Assembly: GCA_030267565.1 (NCBI GenBank)
Contig: BRXU01000062.1
Coordinates: 62,001-126,000, forward strand
Reading direction: 5' to 3'
Origin: Pleodorina starrii
Lineage: Eukaryota; Chlorophyta; Chlorophyceae; Chlamydomonadales; Volvocaceae
Length of the DNA: 64,000 bases
This document shows, piece after piece, positions 48,101 through 60,374 of the stretch. The first letter of the stretch is position 1. Every line of letters starts with the position of its first letter. The notes beneath the pieces were generated by a model. That model had not been told where the DNA came from. It searched no databases and saw only the letters and a list, made by a program, of their open reading frames with translations. Both the position numbers and the translations under genes were made by a program.

Positions 48101-50591
48101 CTGCTCGCACAGCTCCTGAGCTGCGACGACAGTGACGTGTACCTCCGCAGCAACGCCACCGTCCGCCAAGGCAGCAGCAGTTCCCGTGACGACGCCAGTC
48201 ATCAGCAGCGGCTGATGGCGCTGCTGGAGCGGCTGGCGGAGCTGGCGTCGGTGCTGACGATCTCTGTGCCGCAGGGCGCCTGGGTGGGCACGGCGCCCGG
48301 CGCCGCCGCCGGCTCGCTGGACACGGCCCGCAGCGGACGGGCCCTCCTTTCCAAACTGTCGACTGCCTGCACCAACGCGGCGGCCCTGCTTCTGCACCTG
48401 GACGATGCGGCGGTGCGGCAGGCAATGCAGCTGGCGGTGTGGCAGCTGCAGCAGCAGCGGCAGCAACAGCTGAACCGGAGTGTCCTCGGAGGGAGGGCGA
48501 TGCAGCAGCCTTCGGCGGGCGCCTTGCCGCCCGGGGGGACTGCCAGCGGCTGCGGCGGCTTCTGCAGTGGGGACCCGCTGGCGGAGGCGTTCAGTGACCA
48601 GGTGGGCACTGTGCTGGAGGTGGTGGCGGCGCTGGAGGGCTGTGTGGACCTGCGCGGCGTCGTGACGCTGGACGCGCTCAAAATGTGAGTATGGTTCGGT
48701 CGTTTGTACTGCTGGTGTGCGTTGCCTCGGAATTGAACCGCCGACCTGTGCAGATTGCTGGCGAGCCGAGCGAGGCTGGGGCAGGGGGTGGGGGGTGGGG
48801 CCGAGGGCGGCAGGTAAAGTAGGTTGCTGGATGGGCCTCCGCGTGCGAGTGGGACCTGACGCATATCATGTGCAGACAGACCTGCAACAGCAGATCGGTT
48901 TCAGTCTACTCTTCCATTCCCTTCCATGTATGAACGCGACAAGGGAGCGTCACACACCGAGGCAACAGAGAGGGAGAATAGGGAGTGGGGTCGCTCATCG
49001 CACTCGGCGGGTCGGGGTGTCGTATCAGACCCTTCTTCATCTCCCTGATATATCCATGATATCACACGTACGCTCGGAGCAGCAAGAGCTGATAGCCGGT
49101 AGGCTATCTATATGCCTCATGCATGCCTGCTGATGTGCTGCGCTACTGAATTAATGTACGCCTGCATGCATGCGTGCAGGTTCTGTCTGGACCACGCGCG
49201 GCTGCTGTTCTGCACTGTCTCCGGGCTGGGTATGGACGACTTGCGCCGCAGCCGAGCCCGTCACGTGGCGGATACGTGCCTGTTGGACGGGGCCAACCAG
49301 GTGACCGACGTGCAGCTGGTGCCGCTGATGATGGGACAGCCGGACACACTCCTGGGCGGCTTTGGCGGTGGTGGCGGCGGCGTTGCCGGTGTGGCAGCGG
49401 CGGCGGCGGCGGCTGTCGCTCCGCGGCTGCTGGTGCTGGTGGGCGACCCGGCGGGAGCGGACGGCAAGCGGCAGTTGCAGCCTTGCGTGATGAGCAGCGT
49501 GGCTTGGAGCCGGGGCTACGGCTGGAGCGTGTTCGAGACGCTGGAGTGGCGGGGGTGGCCCGTGGTGAGTTGCGTTACCGTATGGCTGGGTTGGGGTGGG
49601 GTGGGGTGGGCGCCAATTCATGGCATGGTGCGTGCTTGGTGGCGTGTGATGGAGAGGGAAAAGGGTTCTTCCTTATGAACGTCGTTGTTGCGGTTGCCAT
49701 CCACAACGATAAGATAAAACAAAGATAAAACAAAGATAAAAATGGGATACCTTGCCTTGCGGGAGTAGCTTAACTTGCTGAATCGAATTCCCGAGAAACA
49801 TTGTGGGTGACTCACCAACGGCCTCCGGTATGGCTGGCTACGGTCCAGCAGGCACTGTCGGCTCAACGCCCAGTCGGGTGGGGCGGGGCGGGGCGGGGCG
49901 GCGGCACACTTGCCGCCAAATTACCAACCCCGCACGCGGCACCAGGGCATCCAATTAAGACGTCGGTTAACAGGCAGACACTTTGCCCTGGAATCCCGTT
50001 CTTAGCACCGGTTCGTGCATCCGCATTCCGAAAACACTCTGTTCCACATCGCTGTCTTATTATTCACGTGCGTGCTTTGCTTCAACCTATGTGCAGTGGG
50101 ACCTGCTGGCTCCTGTCTCTGCTCCTGCTGCTGCGGCTGCTGCGGCTGCTGCGGCTGCTGCTGCTCCTGCTGCTCCTGCTGCTGCTGCCGTCGGCGGTGG
50201 TGGTGGTGGCAGCGTTCATGGTGGTCGAGATGCTGGCGGCGGGTTCGTCCGCACACCGGCGGCACCTAGGTTACCGGCACCTACGACACCGGCACCTACG
50301 ACATCAGGCCGGCGGGGCCCAGCCAGCGAAGCAAAGTCGCCAGAACGGGCAGCAGGACCCTCCGTGTTTTGGTCGTCGTCGGCATCGTCGCTTTCGTCCT
50401 GGCCGACAGTGGCAGAGGCGGCGTCGCCATCTGCAGCAACAGCCGCAGCCGCCGCTGCGGCGCTGCCGGCGCAGTTCGGGCAGCGTGGGAACGCGCCTAC
50501 TATGATGACGGCTTCTCAGCATCAGCCGATCGCTCGCGCCGCCGGTCCCAAGACTTGGGCGGCAGTGGCGGCTCCACAGCAGCGAAGGTGA
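42166..50591 (+). CDS. SEN1/MAGATAMA3-type SF1 helicase homologue with degenerate ATPase motifs
   Basis: Exons: 42166-42276, 42911-43222, 43680-43854, 44376-45603, 45925-46022, 46558-46630, 46925-47668, 48031-48684, 49180-49564, 50097-50591; 1,424 residues, phases closed. The N-terminus (MAELYNVYGETLEGIITKWD, then PYILEEQRAHLW) matches the N-terminal region of plant SEN1-like helicases. The RecA1 region is recognisable: EIMLIQGPPLRPPKSP, IAGLLSVLCG, RAVIACAYSNDRVAQLARG, LLFCTVSGLG, LVLVGDP, RGYGWSVFETLEWRGWPV. But Walker A GPPGTGKT is replaced by GPPLRPPKSP followed by a Gly/Ala insert. The DEAAQ box reads DGANQ, and GDPKQLPA has become GDPAGADGKRQLQP. After the motif-III region the frame enters an Ala/Pro/Ser tail and stops; no QYRMHP or other RecA2 motif follows. 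The active family unwinds RNA/DNA hybrids and helps end transcription. This copy is unlikely to hydrolyse ATP (inference). The intact frame argues against a simple pseudogene. Confidence 0.85.
43311..43361 (+). repeat. 10-bp tandem repeat TATAGATAGC
   Basis: Five near-perfect units sit in the intron 43223-43679 of the SEN1-like gene, flanked by GCATGCATGC and TAGCTAGC palindromes. Confidence 0.93.
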
Positions 50592-53287
50592 CGACGCCAG
50601 CAAGCGCTCCCTACCTGCTGTTTGCTGGTAGACGGAACTGCAGCCAAGTCAGCGACGGTTACGTACCGTGTCGGCGGCGGCGGCGGCCCTTGCTGCGTCA
50701 TCAATCGCATTGGCGTCGTCTCGGCTGCTGGCTGGCGGCCACCAGCAGCAGCAGGTGGTGGCCCCTTCATCATCGTGGGCGGCGGTGGCTGCTAAGCGGT
50801 AGCCGCGGGGTGCCTTGGGGTACCTTCGAAGAGGATACTACAAAGGGTGAAAGAATACGGTTGTCCGTCGTCGTTGGGCTGACATACAGCAGCCTCAAAG
50901 CAGGCTCTGCAAGCTAGCTAACACTTCTAGCTCAGAGATGGGTTATTGTTGGTCGAGTAGCTAGTGGCTAGGAGTGTGAGCCGCCGGCCGCAACACGTTC
51001 GGTTTTGGGGACGATGAAGTGAGAAACGATGGCCACCGACGGACGCTACAGCGAGGCGCTTTGTTTAACTGTATAGGCAATCTGGATGGGAAGCTGGCTG
51101 GCTGGCCTGGCACCTCGATCGTCGACCCAGAGTGAGGTGGGCGAGTTGCTTGGGAGTTGAGACAACACGGGACGCCGTCGTCACCTGCCAGGGTGGCATG
51201 GATGCCGGATGGAGCATACACAGCTCCAGGGGGGGCGGGGGCTCCGCGGTTGCATGGACGGAGTTGTGTCATCTATCGTCGGTTACACGCACACATGCGT
51301 ACGTACATTACTCGCTGCAGTAATGAGAACGGCCTGAATACGAAGACGACTGGTATGGTATGTGGCTGGTGATTGAAACCATCAATCACGTGGGTTGTGT
51401 AAGGGGGGTGCGTGTTTGACGTCTATCTAGATATCTGGATAGATGGCGTCTATCTGTATGGAGGCAACAACACCGCCGGAACTGCGTGATGGAGTGAAAC
51501 TCAGTGTCACGCAATGACGGAATTTGTAGCTGATAACGAACGAACGTCTGTGGCAAGTATGGAAGGGAGTCACTTACCGAAATCCCTTGCGTGCGTGCGT
51601 GCCTGCTGCGCTGCTGCTGGGGGTTATTCATTCATTTTGCCTCAGTTGCATTGCTTGATTGCCATGACAACAGCTCGATCTATCCAACCCCCAGGATCCG
51701 CACTTACATATTGACACATACAGGACGCATTACGGAGTTTTCAACTGTGAATATTTATGCACGTACCCCTGCTTGCTTGTACGCTTGTCTCTCACCACAT
51801 TCACGTTTACCGGTATTGGAGGCGCTTTTTTACACCTTATTGCATATGTTTGGGGCGGAGCACGTCCGTTAGTTCATACACCGAACCGATGTAGAGAGGG
51901 TTGGACTGCAGGCCACCACAATAAATAAATGTATATCAACTAACACAGCATTTATATTTGGACAGTACGTAGTGTGCTGTGCGTGTTGTGCGGCGCTAGC
52001 TGTGCTTGTTGGCGGACATACAAGAATGACATGGTGATGATATGAGTCGCCTTTGGCTGAGCTTGCTGTGAGGACCCAACCTAACCGGACGACAACTACC
52101 CGCCGTTATTGGCCACCGGCTGTAAATGTCGCAAGCGGTAACAGTGTAAGACGGCTGTGTGCGTACCGTAACCATGCATGCATGGCAAATAAAGCTGAAC
52201 GATCTGAGAGCTGGCGTAAGCGTGCTCGTAATAATGGAGATGGCCGGATTGGCACAGCACGCACGTGTCGATCGATGTAGGTGCCCCTGCTGTCAGCAAT
52301 GCATGGAGCAGTAAATGTTGTCAGTAACCTCCAGATATACGCCAGCGGATACTCTCCATCGTGGGGAGCGAGGGGATCTTGGGACGGATTCGCCCAGCCA
52401 ATAACTCTGACGTTCGGTGTACACCCTTTTAACCGTATTAGGAAAAATTACATCGGGAAACATACTTCAAATGTTGTCGACAAGGCTCTCGCTTAATGAC
52501 CAGGCAGGGCGGCTGTGTATGTACGACCCCAGCATGCAGTGATGTATGAGCGGTAGGTCCCTCGCTTCGTTCGCGCGCGCGCCTTCACCCAGGCCTTGCG
52601 CGTCGGCAAATACCGCGCTTGGTGGCAATTTAGGCGCTTCGTCGAAAGGCCTGGGTCCTTGGCCTTTGCCCGGCAGGCCCGAGCCTAGAGGGCCTCGGGA
52701 TGTATTTATTTGTAATACCGGTGAGGCAGGGCCCGTTCGCTCCATCCTGCCTGTTCGTGAAGCTCGCGACAAGCACGCACGCACATAATAACTGCAACAA
52801 TCTCATGTATAAAGCATTATATTATTACGACCTTTTGAGAAGGATAAATGTTGCCGGATAAGGCAACGCATGTATTCTTGCAACGGAACCTAACTGCTGC
52901 ATAGGATTTAACCCACGCACACAGCACGCAGGCAACCGACACAACTGTCTTGCAACTTCCTTGAGGTGATGAAGTTTGACGATCGTGGAAACGACCGAAG
53001 CCATCTATGCAACGTACCCTGACCGCACAGCCATGCTAGGCGTCAAACATAGTTGTATAACAGGCGATGTCTATCTGCAAGGTTTGCTTGCCCGTTGGAT
53101 GGACGGCAACCGCGCGCCGTGTTCAACATTTCTTACAAAGCACTGCGCGTCCGCTGACCACGCAACTTCTAGATAGCGAGGGACAATATACCTGGAGCAG
53201 CTTCTAATAACTTGCAGTCGCAGTCTGAATACATCCAGACTGGCAGACAGATAGATACGTTCCTCGAGCAAGTAGTGCCTACCTCTG
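50592..53287. other. Intergenic interval, no gene seen
   Basis: This 2.7-kb gap holds the 3' UTR of the SEN1-like gene and the promoter of the GT90 gene. TGTAA occurs at 51398-51402 and again near 52118 and 52143. The first 300 nt keep the Ala/Ser/Arg-type composition of the upstream exon and could hide one more exon through a GTGACG donor at about 50588, but no RecA2 motif was found in any frame. The rest is AT-richer with short meaningless open frames. Confidence 0.5.
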
Positions 53288-56200
53288 ATGGCGTCCGGCG
53301 TAGCTCCCTGGAGAGCGCAAGCTCTCGCTCTTCTTGCCACCGTTGCGCTCATCCAGTTACTCGGGTCTGGGAATGCGGTGAGCGCTCTAACGGTCTGAAT
53401 GGAGCGCGCCTACCAATGCTCAGCAGCCGGTTCTGGATTTCAGACCTCTCAACTCCCCACCGTTTCCATCGCGGCGCAGCGCTTCGTCGTCGCGGGCGAC
53501 AACACCCCCCAGATCATGAACGAAGTCCCCGGCCTTAAACGCGCAATGACAGATGAGATGATGCAGAATGTGTTCAGGTGCGCGGGTCTATCCTTCGTTG
53601 GGGCCTGGGCGGGGTTGAGACGACTGTTCTTGCTACCTACCAAAAGCAAAACATCAGGCATACTACCAAGTGACCGATACGAACGTTTGCTGCCTCGATC
53701 GCTGCATGCTAGGGGCCCAACTGAATTACCGCTCGTGAGCGTTCTCATTCTTACTTGGTCTAATCTATGTCCACAACCTCCCCGCCTCCCACGCGGCCCT
53801 GCCTGCTCGGGCTTGTTTATTTATTGTGGTCGCAGGGATAACATTGACGCTGACTTCGCCCCATGGAGAGGCCGCGCCTTGAGCGTCCGCAGGCTTTACG
53901 AGATGCTGTCTCACATTCGCAGCAAACGCACGCCGGGGATGGCTGGGGTACGTGCATGGCGATGGTGCTGAACTACTAAGCCGCTCGATCGGTCTTCATT
54001 TGTTGACGAGTCTTGGCGTACGCGCCACGGACTATCCACGCAAAATGCAACAAAGATATCTGTGCGTGGTTTGAGAGAAACGGATCTGGACATTCGGTTA
54101 AAGCGCCATCAAAGACGGGCCGGCACCGGCCGCCTGTGTGAATGTACCGTACCCGGAAGGTATCCATCCAGCTTTGCGGGCCAATCCAAGCCAAACGGCG
54201 GGTTGACTGTTGCCAGGGTACCTTCCCGGGTAGAAACGCTGCTGAGCCGCAGGGCTGCCTGAGCGCCACCTGTGTATTTGCCCCTGCCGGCCCCTTATAC
54301 TGTACCTTGCACGGTACCCTTGATTCGCAGAATTCCAGGTGACTGAATCACGGCCCTGTTACGAACTGCTCCCCCGCAATAACGCACAGGGCTGGGCGAG
54401 CGTCGTCGTGGTCAAAGGCGGAATTGTGTACGACTTGCCATTGGAAGACCAGTACGCCGGCAATCACGTGGCTGCGAGCCGGGTGCGTGCATACGGCACC
54501 CCAGTTGTTTCTTGACATCATCAGATTTCAGGCTTCATGAACGCCACCGGCGAAATGCAAACCGTATAGCTGGATCGCGAAGTGCAAACCATGCAGCTGG
54601 AACGCCATAGGTTACAATGTCTGCGTGCGTGCCGGGGACGTTTGCGACAGCCGGCGGGTGGGGGCATGGACGGGGGAATGTGTAGTTCGCTAGGCATCGC
54701 AGGTAGGGATGTCTGCCTTTACTTTGACCGCCGTGTGAGCACGGATTACTTTAGTGCCGTCGCCTAGCAGCCCACACCCTCGAGCGAGGTAAGGCTGGTC
54801 ATGGCACCACGAGGGTAGGCGCCACGGTTTTACCGGCGCGCATCTTGGGCGCCCCTGGAAGCAGCTCGCATGCACTTTCGTCCTCAATCCCGCACCGAAG
54901 ACGGCCCCCGAACGGCACCTCCATCCATGCAAACGAGCGACACATGCCAACAAAGAATGTTTGTGGATACAAATTGTAGCGAACCCTAAGTGTTTAGCAA
55001 TTTTGCGTTCTGTGCGGACTCATCAACCGATCCGCTCGCCCTACCTGCTGCCCCGGATGGCTCGCCATTGGCAAAACAAATGTCGACCTTTCCCCGCTGC
55101 CGCCCCCGTGCGGAAGTGAGCCCTCCGTTAGTTTCATGATAGCCCGACATGAAGGGCTATCGAGAAAGGTTTAGACCGTTGTGCCCCTTCCCTTGTAAAG
55201 TATGCATGCATGGGTTCGACGCTCGCCCACCTCGCGAGATTCACTACCGTTCGCCCACCCGCACATGCATCACTTGTGTGGCCACTTGGAGCACGGCCTC
55301 CGTCACCCGCCTCTTCTTCCGTAACATTAACTCATCGGCTTATATTGCCGGGCCAAGCACATTTCCATTCATTGACACAGATTGGCCGTACACTCATGTC
55401 CTTTATTACGTTCCGCCAGGTCAGGGGCCTCGCCGAGGCGATGCGGAACGGAACCGCCGCGGGTGTGGTGCCGCCCGACAGCGTGTTCCTAGTCTCCATG
55501 CCCGACATAGCCGTCTGCCCGCAGCGCGGCAAGGGCTGCAAGGTACCCGTGTTCTCCATGTGCAAGCGCTGGGTCGCCGGTGCCAACGCTTCGGACGACT
55601 ACGACGTACTGCTGCCGCACTTCGGACACATGTACGACCACCTGGTGTTTTACCCCTGGGACAAAAAGACCGACAAAGCGCTCATGCGAGCATCCATCCA
55701 GGTGGGTGGGTGCTGGGTGCTGGGTGGGCTGCTGGTTCGTTCGGTGCTTGTTGATTGCCGTGGTGCGTGTTGCTTGCAACCTTTCCGTCCAGGTCAAGCT
55801 CTTGTTGTTGTGAAACTAACGGTAGGCAAGCCCGCTCCAACGTCAACATGTATGTGCATGAATGGAATTATGGGATGCACCGATGCCTGCATGCACGTTG
55901 TGGTGCTAGGCCAGTACATATATGTAGCGGCTCGCCGGGCCGCCGGCGTACCGAACTACGTACAAGCCAGGGTACCTGCCTTGAGCCCGACAATCTAGCA
56001 ACTCGGCAAGTAACCCCGCCCTGCCATGTCCTACCATACATGCATGTCCTGGCCCCTTCTCCTGTGTACCTCCCGCAGAGCCGCATGCCGCAGAACAGCA
56101 CCCGCCAGTGGCTGGCTGAGCTGCAGGAGCGGGGCGGGAAGGAGGCCGCAGATCTCCTTGATGCGGGAATCACCAACAACCGAGGCAAAGGCTTCAAGAT

Positions 56201-58233
56201 CAAGCTGGTAAGTGCGTGCGGCTACCTGCTGCACCCATCCACTGAACGCATCAGCAATTTTCCGGCAGCAAACATACATGCAGTGGTTCGTTTCTGAGCG
56301 CACTATCTAAGGACGGCACGCATTCCGGATCGCTCTGGAGGTCAAGGTATGACCCTATCGCCAAAACAGATACACGGCTAGCTAGTGCATCTATTGACAT
56401 CTCCGTCCCGGTCGGTCCCCGCCCCGCTTGACATGAGCTGCCCGCTTTACTGAGCAGTCCCTTCGATTGTCCGCGGCATCTTCACGCATCCAGGCAGCGC
56501 CACTGCCCATTCCCGACCACGCACGGTGGAGATACCTGTTTGCCACCGATGGTGTTACTGCCTCATGCCGCCTCGGCAAGCTTCTGGGTATGGACAGCGT
56601 TGTGGTCAAGGTGAGGCGGTGTGTGACGCGGGTTAACTTTGGGGGGGGGTGAGGCTGAGCAAAAGGAGCAGGTTGAGGATGGCAAGGAGAGGCTCTGTGA
56701 TATGTGAATGAAAGAGTCTTCATGGGATTTGGCTGGGGGAAAATTTAGGAAGCGGCTGGGGGAGGACGGGGAGAAAGGAGCGGAGGCGGTGGCTGGAAGG
56801 GGAAATGGGATTGTATGCAATAATGGAGGAGGCAGGGGACCGACTGGCTTAGCACTGCACGCAACGGGCTGCAACTAAGACACGCGACCCGCCGTGGGAG
56901 TCAGATAACAAGTCGAGGTTAAATCTGGTCTGATGCGCTGGTAGGTCCGCAGACCTCATCCCGATTCTCTTGCTTGTCACTTTCCTGAACCCTCCACCGA
57001 CAAAACAACCCATCTGTCCTTGACCCACCCTTTCCAGGAGGACTCCCCTTGGATTGAGTTCTACTACAGGCAAGAGCGTGTGCGTGGTTGTGCGGGGCTG
57101 CTGAGCAATCCGTTCACTTTAGGTGACGTGTATGCACCGCTACTAAAATTCGGGCATGTACAACGATTGGACACGCTAGCGTAGCATCGTCTTCAGTTGC
57201 TGCAATGGCCGTAAAAAATAGCGATCGAAACAATTTATTTACTCGCAAAAAGATTGCATCAGAACGGTATCTCTCTTCCCCCTTTTCCGTGGCTGTCAGG
57301 TCGCTCACACCGGGAGTTCACTACATTCCTTTCAATAAAGATAACGTCCTTCAGGTGCGTACGAATGTACCGCACAAGGTTGTGTAGGCCAGCGGGCGGG
57401 TTGGGTTTAGATCATTCCCTGGAATGCTTTGCTGTTTTGCTGCCCGATGGCACAAGGAGGAAGTTACCCCGCCGTAACTAAAACCATACTTAAACACAGG
57501 CACCTTCGTATATACACGCATTGGGTGGGTATCCGTAACCTTACCAACGCAGGTGGTTACGGCGGTTACCAGAACAGGGGTTACAAAACCGGGCAACCCT
57601 CGGTAGTGGGGTACATACCTTGAAAGGATGTCGGGGACGGAGGATGCGCCGCAACCCACTGCGTCCAAACGATGATGCTTTGGATAGAACCACGCATGCT
57701 TGGGTCTTGCCTGTCTACATCTTGGATCCTCCACGCACAATTGTACACTAAACACACTTTTACACACGTGTGTCTCGTCAGTTTACACTCCCAGCCCTCT
57801 GGAGAGCTGCGGGAGTGATGACAACTTGGTTTGTTTGTAGCCGCTATATATCACTCCGTTACTTGGATTTCATCTCTGTCTCATACTACCCGCACAACTT
57901 CATTCGCAGGTTCTTCGCAAGCTTCGTGGCGACCCCACTCGCTGCCGAAACATCGCCGCCGCCGCGCAGCGCTTTACCTACTCCTTCCTGTCCTATCACT
58001 CCAAGACGCTTTACGTGCGGTACGCGCTGAGGGCCTACAATGCCCTCTTCACTGACATGTCTGATTTTATGAAGCGGCTGACGCTGGGGCCGGCGGCGAT
58101 GGCAAAGGCCGGCGCCAACGGCCACGGCACACACCATCACCATCCTGGCGGTCTGACGTTGGATGGGCTTATGCAGCAGATGGGTGCCTTTGTGAGTGCG
58201 ACGAGTGACCCGGTGGCCGCACAGCGGCGATAG
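53288..58233 (+). CDS. GT90 family (CAP10/POGLUT-like) glycosyltransferase
   Basis: Family 90 enzymes transfer glucose or xylose from UDP-sugars to proteins or glycans in the ER/Golgi. Exons: 53288-53377, 53444-53577, 53836-53947, 54339-54482, 55420-55701, 56079-56207, 56494-56610, 57038-57069, 57300-57354, 57910-58233; 472 residues, all phases closed. Exon 1 encodes a signal peptide or short anchor, MASGVAPWRAQALALLATVA. Family blocks follow: VVKGGIVYDLP, then VPVFSMCKRW, YDVLLPHFG, FYPWDKKTDKALMRAS, RWRYLFATDGVTASCRLGKL with MDSVVVK, then WIEFYYR-SLTPGVHYIPF. The C-terminal helix VLRKLRGDPTRCRNIAAAAQ ends the domain. The usual R-G-S after the PWxKK block reads R-A-S here. Exon 8 ends at a GC donor (CAG|GCAAGA). 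The tail HGTHHHHPGG then about 35 residues lacks a KDEL-type retrieval signal. TGTAA signals lie at 58377 and 58621. Acceptor and sugar cannot be told. Confidence 0.94.
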
Positions 58234-60374
58234 AAATTAACGCATGCAGCAGGCGGTAGGTAGAGGAAGGGTCGAATGTCGGCGGTACGGTGGAAAAACG
58301 TACAGATAAAGCAGCAATCCTTTCTTGTGTGACGGGATGCGCACTATATGAGCTCTTGCTCCTCTGGTTACTCGCGTGTAATATGTAGCCGTTTTGCCAG
58401 ACATATGTGGCAGTTTCGTGAAAGTCGATGTGGGAGTATGTGTGCGTGTACGACTGCTGGTGTGTGCCGTAAATGTGTGCAGCGGCCGTACGCAGCGACT
58501 GGATTCTGCGGCGGGTGGTGTGCCGTCACCACCCGCGGTACGGCGTGGCGGCTAGCTGTGGTACTGCCACGCAGTGTGTACGGTTGCCTCGCTCACTTAT
58601 TTCCGGACAGGTTGGCTTCTTGTAATTAAGGAACAAGTGCGGACCATGCATGTTGCATGACGCGGTTGCGCTAAAAATCGCTTAGCGCCAATGGGCGGGA
58701 TCAGGAACTAACGAAACACGTGCATTGCTGCTGAGACAGTTTGGTTTTCATGAGAAATCATCGTTCGTTACACACAAAGGGTACCTGCAAGCAATGAAAG
58801 CCGTCCTTATTCGGTAGGTAGGCCGGGTGAGGGCCGGCTACCGCGAAAGCGATCGCTAAGGCCTTAATGCCCACAGCCTCGCAGCAACCACCCTATGTAG
58901 CTACAAAACCCGAAAATCACTCCTCCACGCCTTCGCGGACACCTTAACTGGCACCATGTGCCGTACCAACGCCCTTATGAGGGCACAACTCCTCTGAGTT
59001 CACAGAAAACCTTAGTTTTCTAGCGTTGCACTCAGAAAACCTTCAGTTATAGTTTGAATAACATAACATTGTTAATTGTCGCGGGCCGCGGCTGATGGAT
59101 GAGTCATCATACGAAGTACGTATCATCACGGGGTGCGGGGCGGGTCTGCATGCGCGGACAACTTTATAACTACGTAACGCAGACAGAAAGCAGGCAGCAG
59201 CCGCAACATCAGACAGCATGCTGCCGCCCCGCCCGCCCCGAAACGAAGCGCCCTACATCCCACGCAGATAGCCTAGCTTGTGGTGTCCCTGCGAAATTGG
59301 GTGCCACCGTCCATCCTCACTGGAAGCTTACGCACAAATTGCGGTCCGTGCACGTTCTGGTCATGTGCGTTCGTGGTTTCTAGGTTTGCGGAACCCAAAT
59401 GACTGGTAGCGGGTTGAAAATGTACGTTATATCTGCCACTACGTACATCTGCAACCCGCTACCCGGAGGGTAATAACCTAGATAGGTCAATCATCCTCAT
59501 CTTATGGAGGGGGGGTCTGGTCCCTCATCTGCTCATCTAGATAGGTATACCGCCGCCCTCGTGCACATCTAACATAACACCTCGCATATGGTATTCGCCG
59601 TCTTCCGCAAAAAAATGCTACACAAAATAAAGCATTTCAGCCAGATTTCGCGCAGATTTCGCGCTCCAGCGTCACCGTAGTCGTCGGTTGGCTGGATCCG
59701 GTTTCCGCGGCCAGGCGTTTCCGTGTAGGGGGGGGAAGGGGCTGCCCCACGCCGAGCCAGCCCCCCCAAGTGTAAAAGGTGTTGTTTGTTAACCCAATTA
59801 ACAATAAAACTGTATGGATTTGTCCCATACCTAGATCTGTTTGCCATTTTCGATTGTGTAGCGGGCTATCCAAGTACGTACAAGGCCTTCATTCTTTAAT
59901 TGCACGCAAGCTGCGGAATCCGGGCGGAGACGATATGCAAAGCACTTTCATGCAGTTTCAGCAGCAGCAGCAACAGCAGCTGATGCCAAGTGTGATTATG
60001 GAACCTGGCGTAGTTGTCCGACTTGCTTGGGACGACCAATCATAATAACCTTGGAACGATCAGCCTACGAGGCATTTGCTTGGAAATTGAGAACGATACA
60101 GACGTTACCATACGTATACGCGTATTGGCCGTCTCGCATAGGGTGTATTTATTGCATCCCTACTAGAACGAACGCCGACGGGCATAGTTTGTGTTATTCC
60201 CAATCTTTTGCACTCAGCGAGGCCATCCATTGCACCGTTGAATAATCAAGTGGAGACAGAGTCTTGCCGCATATATATTTATCTATATCCCTAGGACGGG
60301 GTCCTTTATCATTTCTTCAATTCCTACTGAGTGATCACTACAATCAATCTCTACAGTCAATTTATCAGGAACGA
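58234..60374. other. Intergenic interval
   Basis: This contains the GT90 3' UTR and the promoter side of the oxidase gene. CATATATATTTATC at about 60270-60283, roughly 95 nt before the oxidase ATG, is a possible TATA-like element. A short plus-strand frame at 59779-60045 ending in a Gln run (about 59960-59980) is probably non-coding. Nothing else was recognised. Confidence 0.5.
58377..58381 (+). terminator. TGTAA polyadenylation signal candidate for GT90 gene
   Basis: TGTAA lies 144 nt after the GT90 stop codon; a second copy is at 58621-58625. Either could direct cleavage of the transcript. Confidence 0.5.

Noticed and set aside
59779..60045. Short plus-strand frame ending in a Gln run
   Set aside because: AT-rich leader-like sequence, no splice context into the oxidase gene, and the Gln run is a CAG microsatellite.
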